The notes: a model not told the origin generated them from the sequence alone. A DNA stretch of 64,000 bases from Megamerina dolium (GCA_963854835.1 OY978527.1:22574057-22638056); one strand, 5' to 3'. Numbered from the stretch's first letter, positions 22,433-33,400 are shown. Made by a program: numbers and translations.

Positions 22433-23815
22433 ATGGTGAAAATTGACCAACTAAAAGTGGACCAGCTTAAAAAGCTGTTGGTAGAGATGAATCTATCGTC
22501 ATCAGGTGCAAAGGCGGAACTGCTGGTGAGGCTGAGGCAAGCTATGGAGGCTAAGGGAATTAATGTAGAAGAACATGAGTTCTTCGAGGAAGCCGATATA
22601 CAAGCAGTTGTGCACGCTGAGGAAGAGAGCAAAATAGATTCGAGTGGTCAACTCATGGAATTCATGAAAACCATGATGCAACAGCAGCAACAACAGCTAC
22701 AAGAAAATGCGTCTCGCATTGACTCCAAGCTTCAAGAACATTCGGCTGAATTGCGTATGGAAATTCAAGAAGGTTCGTCTCGCCAAGAAAACTTCATTGG
22801 AGAATTCCAGAAGACAATTAACTACAAACTACAAGAAATTTCTGGGGCTATTAATGAGAAAGTTGCAGAACTAAAAGAACATGTAGATGAAATTTCCGGA
22901 GCCATTAATGAAAAAGTTACAGATCTGAAGGAACATGTAGATGATTTGGAAGATAAGTTCGAGAAATTACAACACGATCTCAACCAACTAAAAATAAATG
23001 GGCCAGCCACATCAGTGATTAGAGATTCAAGTACAATCAAACTTAAGCCACCAACATTTGACGGAAGCACGCCATTCAATATCTTCAAGCTTCAATTCGA
23101 GACAACCGCTTCGAAGAATCAATGGGATGATAGCGACAAGACTGCTGCTTTAATAGTCGCATTAAAAGGTAATGCTTCCGAGGTGTTACAGATGATTCCA
23201 GAGAAAGATCGTGGTAGCTATCAGTCACTGATGGACACACTCCAGCGAAAGTATGGAAATGAATACAAGAGTCAATTACATCGAGTGGAATTGAGATCGC
23301 GAGTGCAACGGAGTAATGAAAGTCTTCAGGAATTCGCTTCCGATATTGAGCGCTTATGTCATCTAGCGTTCTCCGGTAATTCGGAAGAGTTCGTCGAAAA
23401 AATCAAAATAGAGGCATTCATAGATGGCATACGTGATGGAGAGACAAAGCGTGCCCTAGTCATGTCACCCAGGAATACTTATGCCGAAACAGTCAGTAGT
23501 GCATTGACGTTTGAAGCCGCCAGTTTGATGTGTCGACCAATGCCACGGGTACGCCAACTAGAAACAGAAACAGCAGATCTGGTTGAAGCAGTGTGTCAGG
23601 CATTCAAATCTGTAGCGCAGCCTGAAGGAAGAACAACAGGTCGACGCGAAAACAAATTTACTGGTAAGTGCTTCATTTGTGACAAACCAGGACACATGGC
23701 GCGTGACTGCCGTCTACGACAAAAGCGATCAAGATCGAGTTCTCCAGGAAGACAAAAGAAGGAGAATAAGGTGGATAGTGATCGCTCCACTAATACAAAT
23801 CCATCGTTAAACTAA
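22433..23815 (+). CDS. Gag polyprotein (460 aa) of complete gypsy copy C
   Basis: The start ATG lies 10 bases after the primer site, and the same start is shared by A and B. The N terminus (LKVDQLKKLLVEMNLSSSG...) fits a SAP helix-extended-helix motif, usually a nucleic-acid-binding module. A glutamine-rich coiled coil follows, with repeated LQEHSAELR and ISGAINEKV modules. A retrotransposon capsid-like region is next (FDGSTPFNIFKLQFE...; LQEFASDIERLCHLAF). A single CCHC knuckle (C413, C416, H421, C426) precedes a basic tail. It would form the particle shell and bind RNA. The stop at 23813-23815 directly follows a slippery heptamer that shifts ribosomes into pol. The ORF is intact. Confidence 0.93.
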   Translation: MVKIDQLKVDQLKKLLVEMNLSSSGAKAELLVRLRQAMEAKGINVEEHEFFEEADIQAVVHAEEESKIDSSGQLMEFMKTMMQQQQQQLQENASRIDSKLQEHSAELRMEIQEGSSRQENFIGEFQKTINYKLQEISGAINEKVAELKEHVDEISGAINEKVTDLKEHVDDLEDKFEKLQHDLNQLKINGPATSVIRDSSTIKLKPPTFDGSTPFNIFKLQFETTASKNQWDDSDKTAALIVALKGNASEVLQMIPEKDRGSYQSLMDTLQRKYGNEYKSQLHRVELRSRVQRSNESLQEFASDIERLCHLAFSGNSEEFVEKIKIEAFIDGIRDGETKRALVMSPRNTYAETVSSALTFEAASLMCRPMPRVRQLETETADLVEAVCQAFKSVAQPEGRTTGRRENKFTGKCFICDKPGHMARDCRLRQKRSRSSSPGRQKKENKVDSDRSTNTNPSLN

Positions 23816-26800
23816 ATCGAGTCAGTTCAGCGGGGCGTGAACTGACTCCAACAGTGGGTTGCCCCATCATTCACATTTCACAACTACAGCGTGTGCCAAG
23901 CAGCTTGACTATTGATGGAAAATTGGACAATATGGAATTCATGTTAACCCTGGACACTGGTGCATCACATTCTATAATCAAGAGCGATTTGGTAAAGAGG
24001 TTTGAGCCTTTAATGGGAATAAAATTGCGTACAGCAACGGGTGAGGATGCACAAATTCTGGGCAAGATAAAGAAACGAGTATCTATTGGAAATTGCACAT
24101 GGGAACATGAATACATTGTGGCCGACATCATCGATGACGTAATAATTGGTGTTGATTTTATGATTGACAACGGATTTACGTTAGATTTAAATCAACGGAT
24201 ACTACGTTATGCAAATGTCGAACTACCATTGAACATCGGTTACAAGCGTAGTGGGAACATCAAACGAGTACTGGCATGTCAACACCAAGAGGTTCCAGCA
24301 AAATCAGAAGCGGTGATATGGGCACAGATGAATGTGGATGATGGGACAGGCAAGTTGTGGCTGGTGGAAGCAGATAAAGAAATAACGAATAAAAACATCA
24401 TACTTGGTAGGACGTTAGTAGAACCTAAAGAAAATGGAATAGTACCGGTGCGAATTTTAAATCCAACTAATACATCTACAGTTGTAAAGAAAGGAATGGT
24501 GATTGGTCATTGCCAGGAAGTTACTGCCGTAGTAGACTGCGAAAAGGGTTCGTCGATAAAAAGTGGAAGATCAGGAACTGGCAAGGCGGAAATAAAAGCA
24601 CAGATGGAGGAATGGGCATGTGTGCTTACCAAACAGCAAAAAGAAAAGGCTTTACAAGTATTGGAGAAGTACAGTTCAATATTTTCTTCAAATGGAAAAA
24701 CTGGAGGACGAACAACCATCGTGAAGCATCACATTGACACCGGTGATTCTAGACCAATTCGTCAAGCACCACGACGAGTTCCATTGGCCAAAAGAGACGA
24801 AGCCATTAAGCTGATTTCCGATATGCAGAAACAAGGTGTTATTGAACCATCAGCGAGTCCATGGAGTTCACCAGTTGTGCTGGTAAAGAAGAAGGATGGA
24901 AGTACTCGATTCTGTGTGGATTACAGAAAGCTAAATGATATTACGAAAAAAGACAGCTATCCACTGCCAAGAATCGATGACACTCTGGACACACTATCTG
25001 GTGCGAAGTGGTTCTCAACTCTTGATTTGCAAAGTGGCTACTGGCAAGTGGAACTTGGTAAGGAAGACAAAGAGAAAACAGCTTTCAGTATTGGCGATGG
25101 TCTATGGCAATTTACAGTCATGCCATTTGGTTTATGCAATGCGCCAGCTACTTTCGAACGTTTGATGGAGCGTGTACTCAGAGGACTACACTGGAAAACG
25201 TGCTTGGTGTACCTCGATGACATTATTGTGATGGGAAAAGATTTTAACGACCACCTGGAAAAGTTGAAAGAAGTATTTGAGCGTATACAATCAGCAGGGC
25301 TTAAACTGAATATGAAAAAGTGTTCACTCTTCAGGCAAGAAGTTAAATATCTTGGTCATAAAGTAACAACAGAAGGGGTACATACCGACGAGGAGAAAGT
25401 AGCAGCAGTACAAGAATGGCCTATTCCATCGAATCTTCACGAGTTAAGAAGCTTCCTAGGCTTATGTACCTACTATAGACGATTTGTTCCTGGATTTGCA
25501 AACATCGCCAGCAGTCTGCATGAGTTAACAAGAAAGAACAAACCATTTGTATGGGGCGAAGACCAACAGAAAGCATTCGAACAACTGAAAGAAAAACTCT
25601 GTTCAGCACCAGTATTAGCGTATCCAGTACCTGGTCAAAAGTTTGTGTTGGACACAGATGCGAGTGGCTATGGAATAGGTGGTGTGCTCTCTCAGATCAT
25701 AGATGGGCAAGAAAAAGTAATAGCATACTACAGTAAAATCCTGTCGAAGCCAGAAAGAAATTACTGTGTCACACGAAGAGAGTTGCTCGCAATACTGGAA
25801 TGTGTAAAGTATTTCCATAAATACTTGTACGGTCAGTCATTTCATCTACGAACTGACCACTCAGCGCTAAGGTGGTTATTGCAATTTAAAAACCCAGAAG
25901 GACAATTGGCGCGCTGGATTGAAAGGCTGCAGAGTTATGATTTTACCATCGAACATCGTAAAGGAGGACATCACGGTAACGCGGATGCTCTATCTCGTCG
26001 TCCTTGCAAAATGGAATGTAAACATTGTTCTCGAGTGGAAAGCAAGGAGCACATTGTCGACATACGACTTACGAATATATTGCCGGAGGAGTCATGGACC
26101 ACCGAACGAGTGCAAGAAGATCAGCGGAACGACCCAGATCTCGTAAAGATTATGGAATACAAGGAGCAGGGCATACGTCCAGATTGGCAAGAAATGGCTA
26201 ATGAGAGTCCAATAGCAAAGGCATACTGGGCGCAGTGGCAAAGCCTGCACTTACGAGACGGATGTTTATTCCGAACATGGGAAAGCGAAGATGGAAAAAT
26301 CACTTATGATCTGCTAGTGGTACCCAAGGCAAGAATAAATGAAGTGATAGCTGAGTATCACAATGACTCCAGTGGAGGGCATTTGGGAATCACCAAAACC
26401 GTCGAGAAAATAAAGAAACGATTTTATTGGGTTGGATGTCATGACCATGTCGCTGATTGGATTCGGAAGTGTAAGCAATGTGCAATGGCCAAAGGTCCCA
26501 CTAAGAAAAGTCGTGGTAAGATGCACCAATACACCGTGGGTGCTCCATTTGAGCGAATTGCTATGGACATAGCTGGGCCATTTCCAATAAGCAACGCAGG
26601 AAACAAGTATGTTCTGGTGGTTATAGATTACTTCAGTAAATGGCCTGAAGTATACCCCATTCCAAATCAGGAAGCTAGTACAGTTGCGGATGTATTCGTC
26701 AACCAATGGGTTACTCGTTTTGGTGTACCGATGGAGTTACACTCGGACCAAGGTCGAAATTTCGAATCAGTTGTATTCCAAGAGATATGCCGTATGCTGG

Positions 26801-27399
26801 GTATATACAAAACTCGTACAACACCTTTGCATCCACAATCTGATGGCATGGTAGAACGATTTAACCGTACCTTGGAGGAATATTTGAGAAAAGTCGTAGA
26901 TAAATACCAAAGAGACTGGGATGTACATATACCAATGTTCCTCATGGCATATAGATGCGCACAACATGATACGACGGCTACTACACCGGCAATGGCAATT
27001 TTTGGAAACGAGTTAAGACTGCCAGCTGATTTAAAATTTGGAGTTGTAACACCAACGAGATCAACCGAAGGAAATTATACTAGCGAAAAGCGGGAACAGT
27101 TGGATGAAGTACATCAGTTCATCAGAGAGCGGTCGCAGATGATAAGCGATAAGATGAAGGCCAGGTATGACTTGAAAGCAAATTCAAAAGGGTTCTATGA
27201 AGGAGAGCTTGTAATGCTTCATAATCCACAACGAAAGAAAGGCCTGTCCCCTAAACTACAGACTCATTGGGAAGGACCATATGAGATTATAGCAAAGATA
27301 AATGACGTAGTGTATCGTATTCAACGTGCCTGGAATAAAAGAGCAAAGTTTAAAGTAGTGCACTTAGAGCGACTTGCGCCATATCCAGGGGAAGTATAA
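23794..27399 (+). CDS. Pol polyprotein (protease, RT, RNase H, integrase) of gypsy copy C
   Basis: The frame opens at 23794, overlapping the end of gag. It is expected to be made as a Gag-Pol fusion after -1 frameshifting rather than from its own start; the first GTG is at 23854. Numbering from 23854: aspartic protease DTGAS (D34), RT with D391 and YLDD (453-456), RNase H with DTDASG (D600), and an integrase zinc domain (H836 to C873/C876). The integrase core is D905/D965/E1001 (DD35E), followed by a GPY/F-type tail. No stop interrupts it. This is the only complete pol in the window and is a candidate source of enzymes for copies A and B. The class is Ty3/gypsy without an env gene. Confidence 0.94.
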   Translation, partial: YKSIVKLNRVSSAGRELTPTVGCPIIHISQLQRVPSSLTIDGKLDNMEFMLTLDTGASHSIIKSDLVKRFEPLMGIKLRTATGEDAQILGKIKKRVSIGNCTWEHEYIVADIIDDVIIGVDFMIDNGFTLDLNQRILRYANVELPLNIGYKRSGNIKRVLACQHQEVPAKSEAVIWAQMNVDDGTGKLWLVEADKEITNKNIILGRTLVEPKENGIVPVRILNPTNTSTVVKKGMVIGHCQEVTAVVDCEKGSSIKSGRSGTGKAEIKAQMEEWACVLTKQQKEKALQVLEKYSSIFSSNGKTGGRTTIVKHHIDTGDSRPIRQAPRRVPLAKRDEAIKLISDMQKQGVIEPSASPWSSPVVLVKKKDGSTRFCVDYRKLNDITKKDSYPLPRIDDTLDTLSGAKWFSTLDLQSGYWQVELGKEDKEKTAFSIGDGLWQFTVMPFGLCNAPATFERLMERVLRGLHWKTCLVYLDDIIVMGKDFNDHLEKLKEVFERIQSAGLKLNMKKCSLFRQEVKYLGHKVTTEGVHTDEEKVAAVQEWPIPSNLHELRSFLGLCTYYRRFVPGFANIASSLHELTRKNKPFVWGEDQQKAFEQLKEKLCSAPVLAYPVPGQKFVLDTDASGYGIGGVLSQIIDGQEKVIAYYSKILSKPERNYCVTRRELLAILECVKYFHKYLYGQSFHLRTDHSALRWLLQFKNPEGQLARWIERLQSYDFTIEHRKGGHHGNADALSRRPCKMECKHCSRVESKEHIVDIRLTNILPEESWTTERVQEDQRNDPDLVKIMEYKEQGIRPDWQEMANESPIAKAYWAQWQSLHLRDGCLFRTWESEDGKITYDLLVVPKARINEVIAEYHNDSSGGHLGITKTVEKIKKRFYWVGCHDHVADWIRKCKQCAMAKGPTKKSRGKMHQYTVGAPFERIAMDIAGPFPISNAGNKYVLVVIDYFSKWPEVYPIPNQEASTVADVFVNQWVTRFGVPMELHSDQGRNFESVVFQEICRMLGIYKTRTTPLHPQSDGMVERFNRTLEEYLRKVVDKYQRDWDVHIPMFLMAYRCAQHDTTATTPAMAIFGNELRLPADLKFGVVTPTRSTEGNYTSEKREQLDEVHQFIRERSQMISDKMKARYDLKANSKGFYEGELVMLHNPQRKKGLSPKLQTHWEGPYEIIAKINDVVYRIQRAWNKRAKFKVVHLERLAPYPGEV
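23806..23848 (+). promoter_or_regulatory. -1 ribosomal frameshift signal between gag and pol
   Basis: The heptamer GTTAAAC (23806-23812) lies in the gag frame as G TTA AAC and abuts the gag stop TAA. After a 6-base spacer comes a perfect 11-bp stem, GAGTCAGTTCA (23819-23829) with TGAACTGACTC (23838-23848), closing an 8-base loop GCGGGGCG. The pol frame is open from 23794 and is exactly -1 relative to gag. G-UUA-AAC before a stop is a known slippery site in arteriviruses, and a 5-9 base spacer before a stem is standard. Frameshifting itself is inferred. Confidence 0.85.
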
Positions 27400-27424
27400 A
27401 AACTTGTTCGGGACGAACAAGGTT

Positions 27425-27437
27425 AAGAGGAGGGCAG
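27425..27437 (+). promoter_or_regulatory. Polypurine tract (copy C)
   Basis: AAGAGGAGGGCAG directly before the 3' LTR serves as the plus-strand DNA primer. It is conserved in copies A, B and E, and in F as its complement. Confidence 0.8.
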
Positions 27438-27875
27438 TGTAACGAGTATCGATAGTTGATTACTCATCACTATTGTGACTGACTCTATTGGCAGCATCGA
27501 AACGAATGTCAACAAAAAGAAATAAGCGATAACCAGAACAAGCCAACGAGAAAGGAAGAGAAGAATCTCGATAAAGGAAGATTCTGGGGTGTTGCCAACA
27601 GAGTATAAATAGAGCCAGTGTTGAGAATTGACAATCAATCTACTTCCGAACGTGATTGCGAAAACATTGATACAGAGGCAAAAGTTGCAAGTACATTTAA
27701 GTGTTATAGTAAATAGTTGATTGTAAACAGTGTTGATTGTAAATAGAGATTATTAAATAAATTGTTGCTGTATATAGTTGTACAAAATAAGTGTTGCAGT
27801 TATCATTAACAGAATCCAGTGATCGAACAAGGTAATTCAAATAGAATTAAACGTTCACAGAATAAAAACGTAACA
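27438..27875 (+). repeat. Gypsy copy C 3' LTR (438 bp)
   Basis: Appears identical to the 5' LTR. ATAT follows (27876-27879). The element spans 5,910 bp in all. Confidence 0.95.
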
Positions 27876-29667
27876 ATATTGTTGTTAGTTTGTGAAGCCA
27901 GAGATTCTTTTTAATTTGTAATTATTCGGAATGCATATATTTTTATGTAAAAAGAAAAAACAAAAAAAGCAAAAACAAGGGATCGCTTATCCTTTTTTAG
28001 TTGCTGTGATTATCTTAACTCGGGTGATCTGAGAATCACTTAGTGCAACATATACGTATTTCTCAAGAAAGAGCGGGAGAATATAAAAACAAAAATCAAG
28101 TGGTTCGATCCAAATTTTATGATTTTGTGATTTTATGATAACCGGGAGTATAATATACATATATTTAATTATGTCAGAGACTTATGTGTACATATATGTG
28201 TATGTGAAATTCATGGAATGTACGTACTTGTGGCAGCAAGATTTGCTTACCAATCGTTGCGACCCTATCCGGCTCGAAGGACCAATGTTTCAACGGAGAG
28301 CGATGCCGGTGGTTTCACTCGGTGTGGAGGCACACTTGCCTTTAGGTAGTGTTGACGGTATTGGTGGTGATGTGGGATTTTGAGAGTTGTGGTTGTGGCA
28401 ACACAAAACACACAAAACAATGTTATATCTTACAATGTTACGTTTTACTCTGACGTAGACAATAGGTGTAAAGGCAACATATATTTAATTTTACCAATTC
28501 ATATAAGCATACATATAAAAAGAAAAAATTAAAATTTAAAAAGATAAAATAAGTTTCATCAATATATGTACATATATGTAAGTTGTTGCGTGTGTCTGAA
28601 AGAAAGAAATAAAAAATGGAAAGAAAAGAAAAAGAAATTTAGTCTAGCCCATACATAATGTTTAATGATATACACGTTATGTCTGTGTCTGGTGACGCCA
28701 CGACTTAGTACGTACTAACTTAGAAATGTATTATCTTAGTTAGTGTTAGTATTGGTGTATGATTTGCTATAAGTAAACAGCGACTGATATATTGGCAATA
28801 GAAATATAGTATTCTGAAGGTGGCTGGAAAAGTGTTGCTGCTTGAAAATCAAGCGTTTTTGTTGTTAATGCGTATGTCGAAAACTTTTACATTTGTTGCA
28901 AATCAATGCCGTACGAGGGTTCAACAAGAATAGTCAATGTGTGTGCTACATGTGAATTTTGTGGAGGCCTGGTAAAGGTGATCATTCCGGCGGAGATTTT
29001 TATGGGTGTTCTGTTGTTTGGTGGTGGTGCTAATTGTACTGGCGGGAAATTGCATACGAAGCGTAAGTATATGTTTGTATAGGTTTGTTTATGCGTAAAT
29101 GTACTTATGGATATTATTGATTTTATCCGTAAGTGAACAGAAGTAACGGAAAAATGTGTTTTTGTTTGTTTCTTACAATTATGATTTCGTGGTGCTTATA
29201 GAGGGTGCTCCAATGCGGATTGCTCCCACTGAACATGAGGTCTCCGTATTCGCGTCCATCCGTGAGTGGGTGCTAACATTATGTGTTTCGGTTTAGTGGT
29301 TGGTGCCCTGGAATAAGAAGAAATTTAAAATCTTATTGTGCATACATGTGTATATACTTGAGGGTATATAAGTTAAGCGTGTGGAGCATTGGAGGCAACG
29401 CGAATTTTAAGAATTTAATATAGGCCTAATTGTTTTTTTAGCCACTAATGGCCGTAAGAAAACACTGCGAAACCGTATTGAAACTGAGAACGCGTACTTG
29501 AACGGTATATTGGTGGCCCGGTACGCACTCACGGCGGCACGTATTGTATATGTGCATTCTTTTTTTTTAACGATATTTCGAGTACTGCACCGGGGATGTG
29601 TTTTGATTTAAGAAATACCACGACCAGCAGCCATTTAAAATCGCGTCATCATGCCACCGATACATTC
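27876..29667. other. Unrecognised 1.8-kb region
   Basis: AT-rich sequence with scattered GC-richer patches (about 28250-28390, 28970-29050, 29190-29290 and 29440-29545). An 82-codon ORF at 28135-28383 has no recognisable motif. A TATA-like GGGTATATAAG near 29365 and a TGGTGGCCCGG block near 29510 would fit an old LTR and leader, but I cannot define paired ends. It lies between copy C and the duplicated segment. Confidence 0.3.
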
Positions 29668-30247
29668 CATTAGAATCATCGAATAAGCAGAACTCAGGGC
29701 GACGAGTGTTGCGGGTGCTAATAAATAAAGCACGTCGGTAGTTGCATCTGCTCGCATATGTCACGCGTTCTAACGTTGCGCAAATCTGCCATAATTGTTG
29801 TTTTACGGCTGAGTTTTATTTACAAGCAATTTTTTTAGTTTGTGGTGTACATTTTAATTTTAATACTTTAGCCGGTTGTTATCATATTTTTTTGTGAATT
29901 TCCTTTTTGTTGTTGTTGTTTTTGTTTTGTTGGTTACTGTAAAGTGACGGGTGATCTACCAACTCATTTTGTGGGTAAGTGGTGGAGATATGGGTTGCAA
30001 AAAGAGAAATAAAGAATGAGAAGAATGCGTGACAATCGGTTGTATTTGGCGACATATTTCGCCACTGGTGTTTCCCCCCCTATTGAGCTCAATAGGGGTA
30101 CGGATACCCATAAACGATAGTTCAGTAACACACCAGGATTCTATGTATTGTCTTGTTTCTTTCTGCGTTAAAAAAAACCTCAGAATCCCCTACTTGCGGT
30201 GATATTGATTCACCCTCACTCGTAAAAATTCATACGTACCTTTAACA

Positions 30248-30664
30248 TGTTACATTTTTATTTTGTGAACGTTTAATTCTATTTTAATCAACCTTGTTCG
30301 ATCACTGGATTCTGTTAATAAAAATTGCAACACTTATTTTGTACAACTATATGCAACAACAATTTATTTAATCAACCCTATTTACAATCTACTATTTACA
30401 ATAACACTTAAATGTACTTGCTTGATTTGATTGGGATTTTATTGATTTCATTTCTCAACAACAGGCCCTATTTATACTCTGTGGCAACACTCCAAAATCT
30501 TCCTTTATCGTAGTCGAGATTCTTCTCTTTCTTTCTCGTTGGCTTGTTCTGGTTATCGCCTATTTCTTTTTGTTGACGTTCGTTTCGATGTTGCCAATAT
30601 CGTGTCACTCACAATAGTGTCATTCACAATAGTGATGAGTAACCAAAAATCGATACTCGTTACA
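30248..30664 (-). repeat. Solo gypsy LTR (417 bp), first unit
   Basis: The minus strand starts TGTAACGAGTATCGAT and ends TGTAACA, as in copies A-C, but with many substitutions and an extra short TCAT repeat near the start. No internal element sequence adjoins it, so LTR-LTR recombination removed the rest. No clean target duplication is seen. Confidence 0.88.
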
Positions 30665-31142
30665 ATATGTTGTTTAACCGTTGTAACCGTTTTTATATAT
30701 ACCCTTTTTTCTATGCGATTCTTAATTATTTTACTTTATTTTATATATTTTTATTTATTTATTTATCCAATCCATTTTCTCACATTATAATTTAGCTGTA
30801 ATTCATAATATCATTTATTTATTTATTTAATTATTTAGTCATTAAATAATTATTGGTTAATTATTTATTTAATTAAATATTTTTGAAATAAAATTTATCA
30901 TTAAGGTTATGTTACTGTGTGAAGAAATGTTCTAAGTCCTTTTTTTTTGGTAAAACGGGGGTAATGAATTTTTACTGATGGAGTAGATAACGTAACATCA
31001 GTTCTTCTTAGGGGATTGCTATGGTTCCAGCAAGTGAAGTAATCCAAGAAGGGTGGGTACGCACGACCAGGCTGCTGGAGGAGGACACCATATAAAGTAG
31101 TGAAGGAGGTGAGGTGGTTGCGTAGGTTGCGTCGTAGGTAGC

Positions 31143-31921
31143 CACATTTACTGATGCTGAAAAACGTATAATCATTCGCAAAAAAAGAACAAAATCCCAA
31201 GATTCAAAATGAGCTTGGGATAGACTGCAACCCTCAAACTATTCGACGCACGCAATATACGAAAGAAGCCCTGTGTAAACGAAATCAACCGACGCAAGTG
31301 CATAGATTTTGCAAAGGCGCATCAAAAATACGATCAAACATTTTGGAACAACGTAATTTTTTCTGACGAAAGCAAATTCAATATTCATGGATCCGATGGA
31401 CGTGAAAAAGTATGGAGAAAATAAAATATTGAACTCAATCCTAACAATATGGCTGGCACAGTGAAACATGGAGGAGGTTCCGTAATGGTTTGTTGGTGTA
31501 TGCGGTGAACGGGGTGGAAAATGTGGTTATAATTGATGGAATAATGGACTGATTCGCATATTTGAATATTCTAAAAGAAAATTTAAAGCAAAGCGCCATC
31601 AATTTGGGTATTGAGGGGTCATTCATCTTCCAGCATAATGATCCCAAACATACTGCTCTCATTGTTAGGGAGTGGCTCCTTTACAATGTGCATAAGTAAC
31701 TCAAAACCACACCTCAATTGCCGGATATAAACTCAATAGAACATCTATGGGAGCATTTGGATCGTCAGATACAAAAACACAAAATCAACAATAAAAATGA
31801 TTTAAAACGAGTCCTTGTAGAAGAGTGGAGAAAAATAACCTCAAAAACATCTGGAAAATTTTTTCAGTCAATAGCAAATAGACTCAATGCAGTCTTAAAT
31901 GAAAAATTTTCAAGATTTCTT
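31143..31921 (+). pseudogene. Tc1-like transposase remnant, first unit
   Basis: Pieces in several frames read TDAEKRIIIRKKR (helix-turn-helix end), FWNNVIFSDESKFNI (first catalytic D), MAGTVKHGGGSVMVCW, FQHNDPKHTA (second D) and SIEHLWEHLD (glutamate). This is the DD34E order of Tc1 elements. Stops and frameshifts are shared with the second unit. It is non-functional. Confidence 0.88.
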
Positions 31922-32307
31922 TGTTTTTTAAATTTTTTGTTAATAGTGTTTACATACAAATTATTATAAACTCCACGACTTTGTATGGGAGCTACATTAA
32001 ATAGTGGATGTCCTAGACGGAGGAGTATGTAAGTTGTGGCACTTCAAAGTTAAGCTCAATTTAAAATAGCGCGAGATGCGATGTTCGAAAGCGAGAGCGC
32101 AGCAGCTGTCAAGAAGATTCTTGTGCTATTTGTTTGCACCTCTATGTTTCGAAATTATGAAAAAATATTGTATTTATCATAATATGTCGAGAATAATGAA
32201 CATTTTCAAAATTGTAACCTAGTGTATTCGAATAATTTAATGAACGCACAATTTATTGTAGAACCACAACTGGTATAGTGCAGGGGATTCGGGGTAAACG
32301 GGACTGA

Positions 32308-32690
32308 ATTTAATATTAATGACCACCTGCTCATCACCGCAAGCTGCATAGTTTCTGCTGGCAACGTAGACTCTTCCCCATGCACAAAAAAAGGACAACT
32401 TGAAGCAATCGATGAACCTGTTACTGATAATGAGGAGTCCTTTACATCTACATCATCTACATCAAAATCATCAGAAAGTCGACGGCGCACACAACGCATT
32501 CAAATACATAGTTGATTGGGACAATTAATAATATTATTGCAATGAAATGTTCATGCCAATACAAAAATGAGAGTTTTTACAAATTTGTGGTGTCATATTT
32601 AGACAAAGCGGTTGATGCAGCACAATATGGAATAAAAATAGAAGTTATGAATTCATTAGCCAAACGAATGTAAGAAGTTCTGCAAAATAG
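32308..32690 (+). pseudogene. Possible Harbinger accessory (Myb/MADF-like) protein remnant, first unit
   Basis: Reads as a serine-rich basic stretch ending SSESRRRTQRIQIHS, then a stop, then FYKFVVSYLDKAVDA...IEVMNSLAKRM. This resembles the C-terminal tail of MADF/Myb-like proteins. PIF/Harbinger elements usually encode such a DNA-binding partner beside the transposase, and transposase sequence lies 350 bp away on the other strand. The link is inference. Confidence 0.35.
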
Positions 32691-33029
32691 TGTGAAGAAC
32701 TATGTTACATAGGTCAACCATAGAATTCTTTTTTGTTTAATGCGGTTGGTTGGTCGGATCATATTAAATTGGCTTTTGGCAGATATTTAAGATGATCTTA
32801 AGTTTGAATATAATTACGGACCATTTTGTATTCTCATGATCACTATTGCAAAAAATATTGTTTACACGTCAAGTAGATGGATTTTGTGTTTTTTGTTTTG
32901 TAATCGATGTACTCGTAGCAATGAAACTCAAGCATGATTTTAAGTTCTTTTTTCAGTATATTTATGTACAAAAATTATATTATTTCATTAAATATGTACA
33001 ATATTATTGACAAATAAAAAGTTTGGGTA

Positions 33030-33400
33030 TTCATGATTTTTTCTATGATTCACCTTGGCCTTGAAAGTCGCTTCTTGGAGAATTCTTTGTCAGGATATAA
33101 CCTCATCAAGTTTTTCCTTAGTGGAATCGATGCATCGCCAACAAAAACGCATAGGAATTCTATGTTAGAATACCTGCTGAGTGCTTTCTAGAGTGTATAT
33201 CTAGTCCACATTAAACAACCGTTTGCCGAATTCTGAGTGCAACAGTATCCCTCCATCAATTTGAGAGCAGTTAGCATCAATACCTATAGCGTTGAAAGTA
33301 TAATTTGCATCTCCAACTGCCATTAGGACAATTGAGAATGTTACTTTGAATAAAGATCACATCGCAGCGAATGTTCTCAACTTCGAACTAGACTGCAAGC
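33030..33400 (-). pseudogene. PIF/Harbinger transposase fragment, first unit
   Basis: The minus strand reads FSIVLMAVGDANYTF and IDGGILLHSEFGKRLF. After a stop and frameshift it reads FVGDASIPLRKNLMRLYPDK. These are the central and C-terminal blocks of DDE transposases of the PIF/Harbinger superfamily. The N-terminal part is not recognisable. It is non-functional. Confidence 0.8.

Noticed and set aside
28135..28383. Host gene in the unassigned region
   Set aside because: An 82-codon ORF with no recognisable domain, low-complexity start and no splice or codon evidence.
30248..30664. Start of another internal gypsy element
   Set aside because: No primer site, gag or pol adjoins either side; it is a solo LTR.
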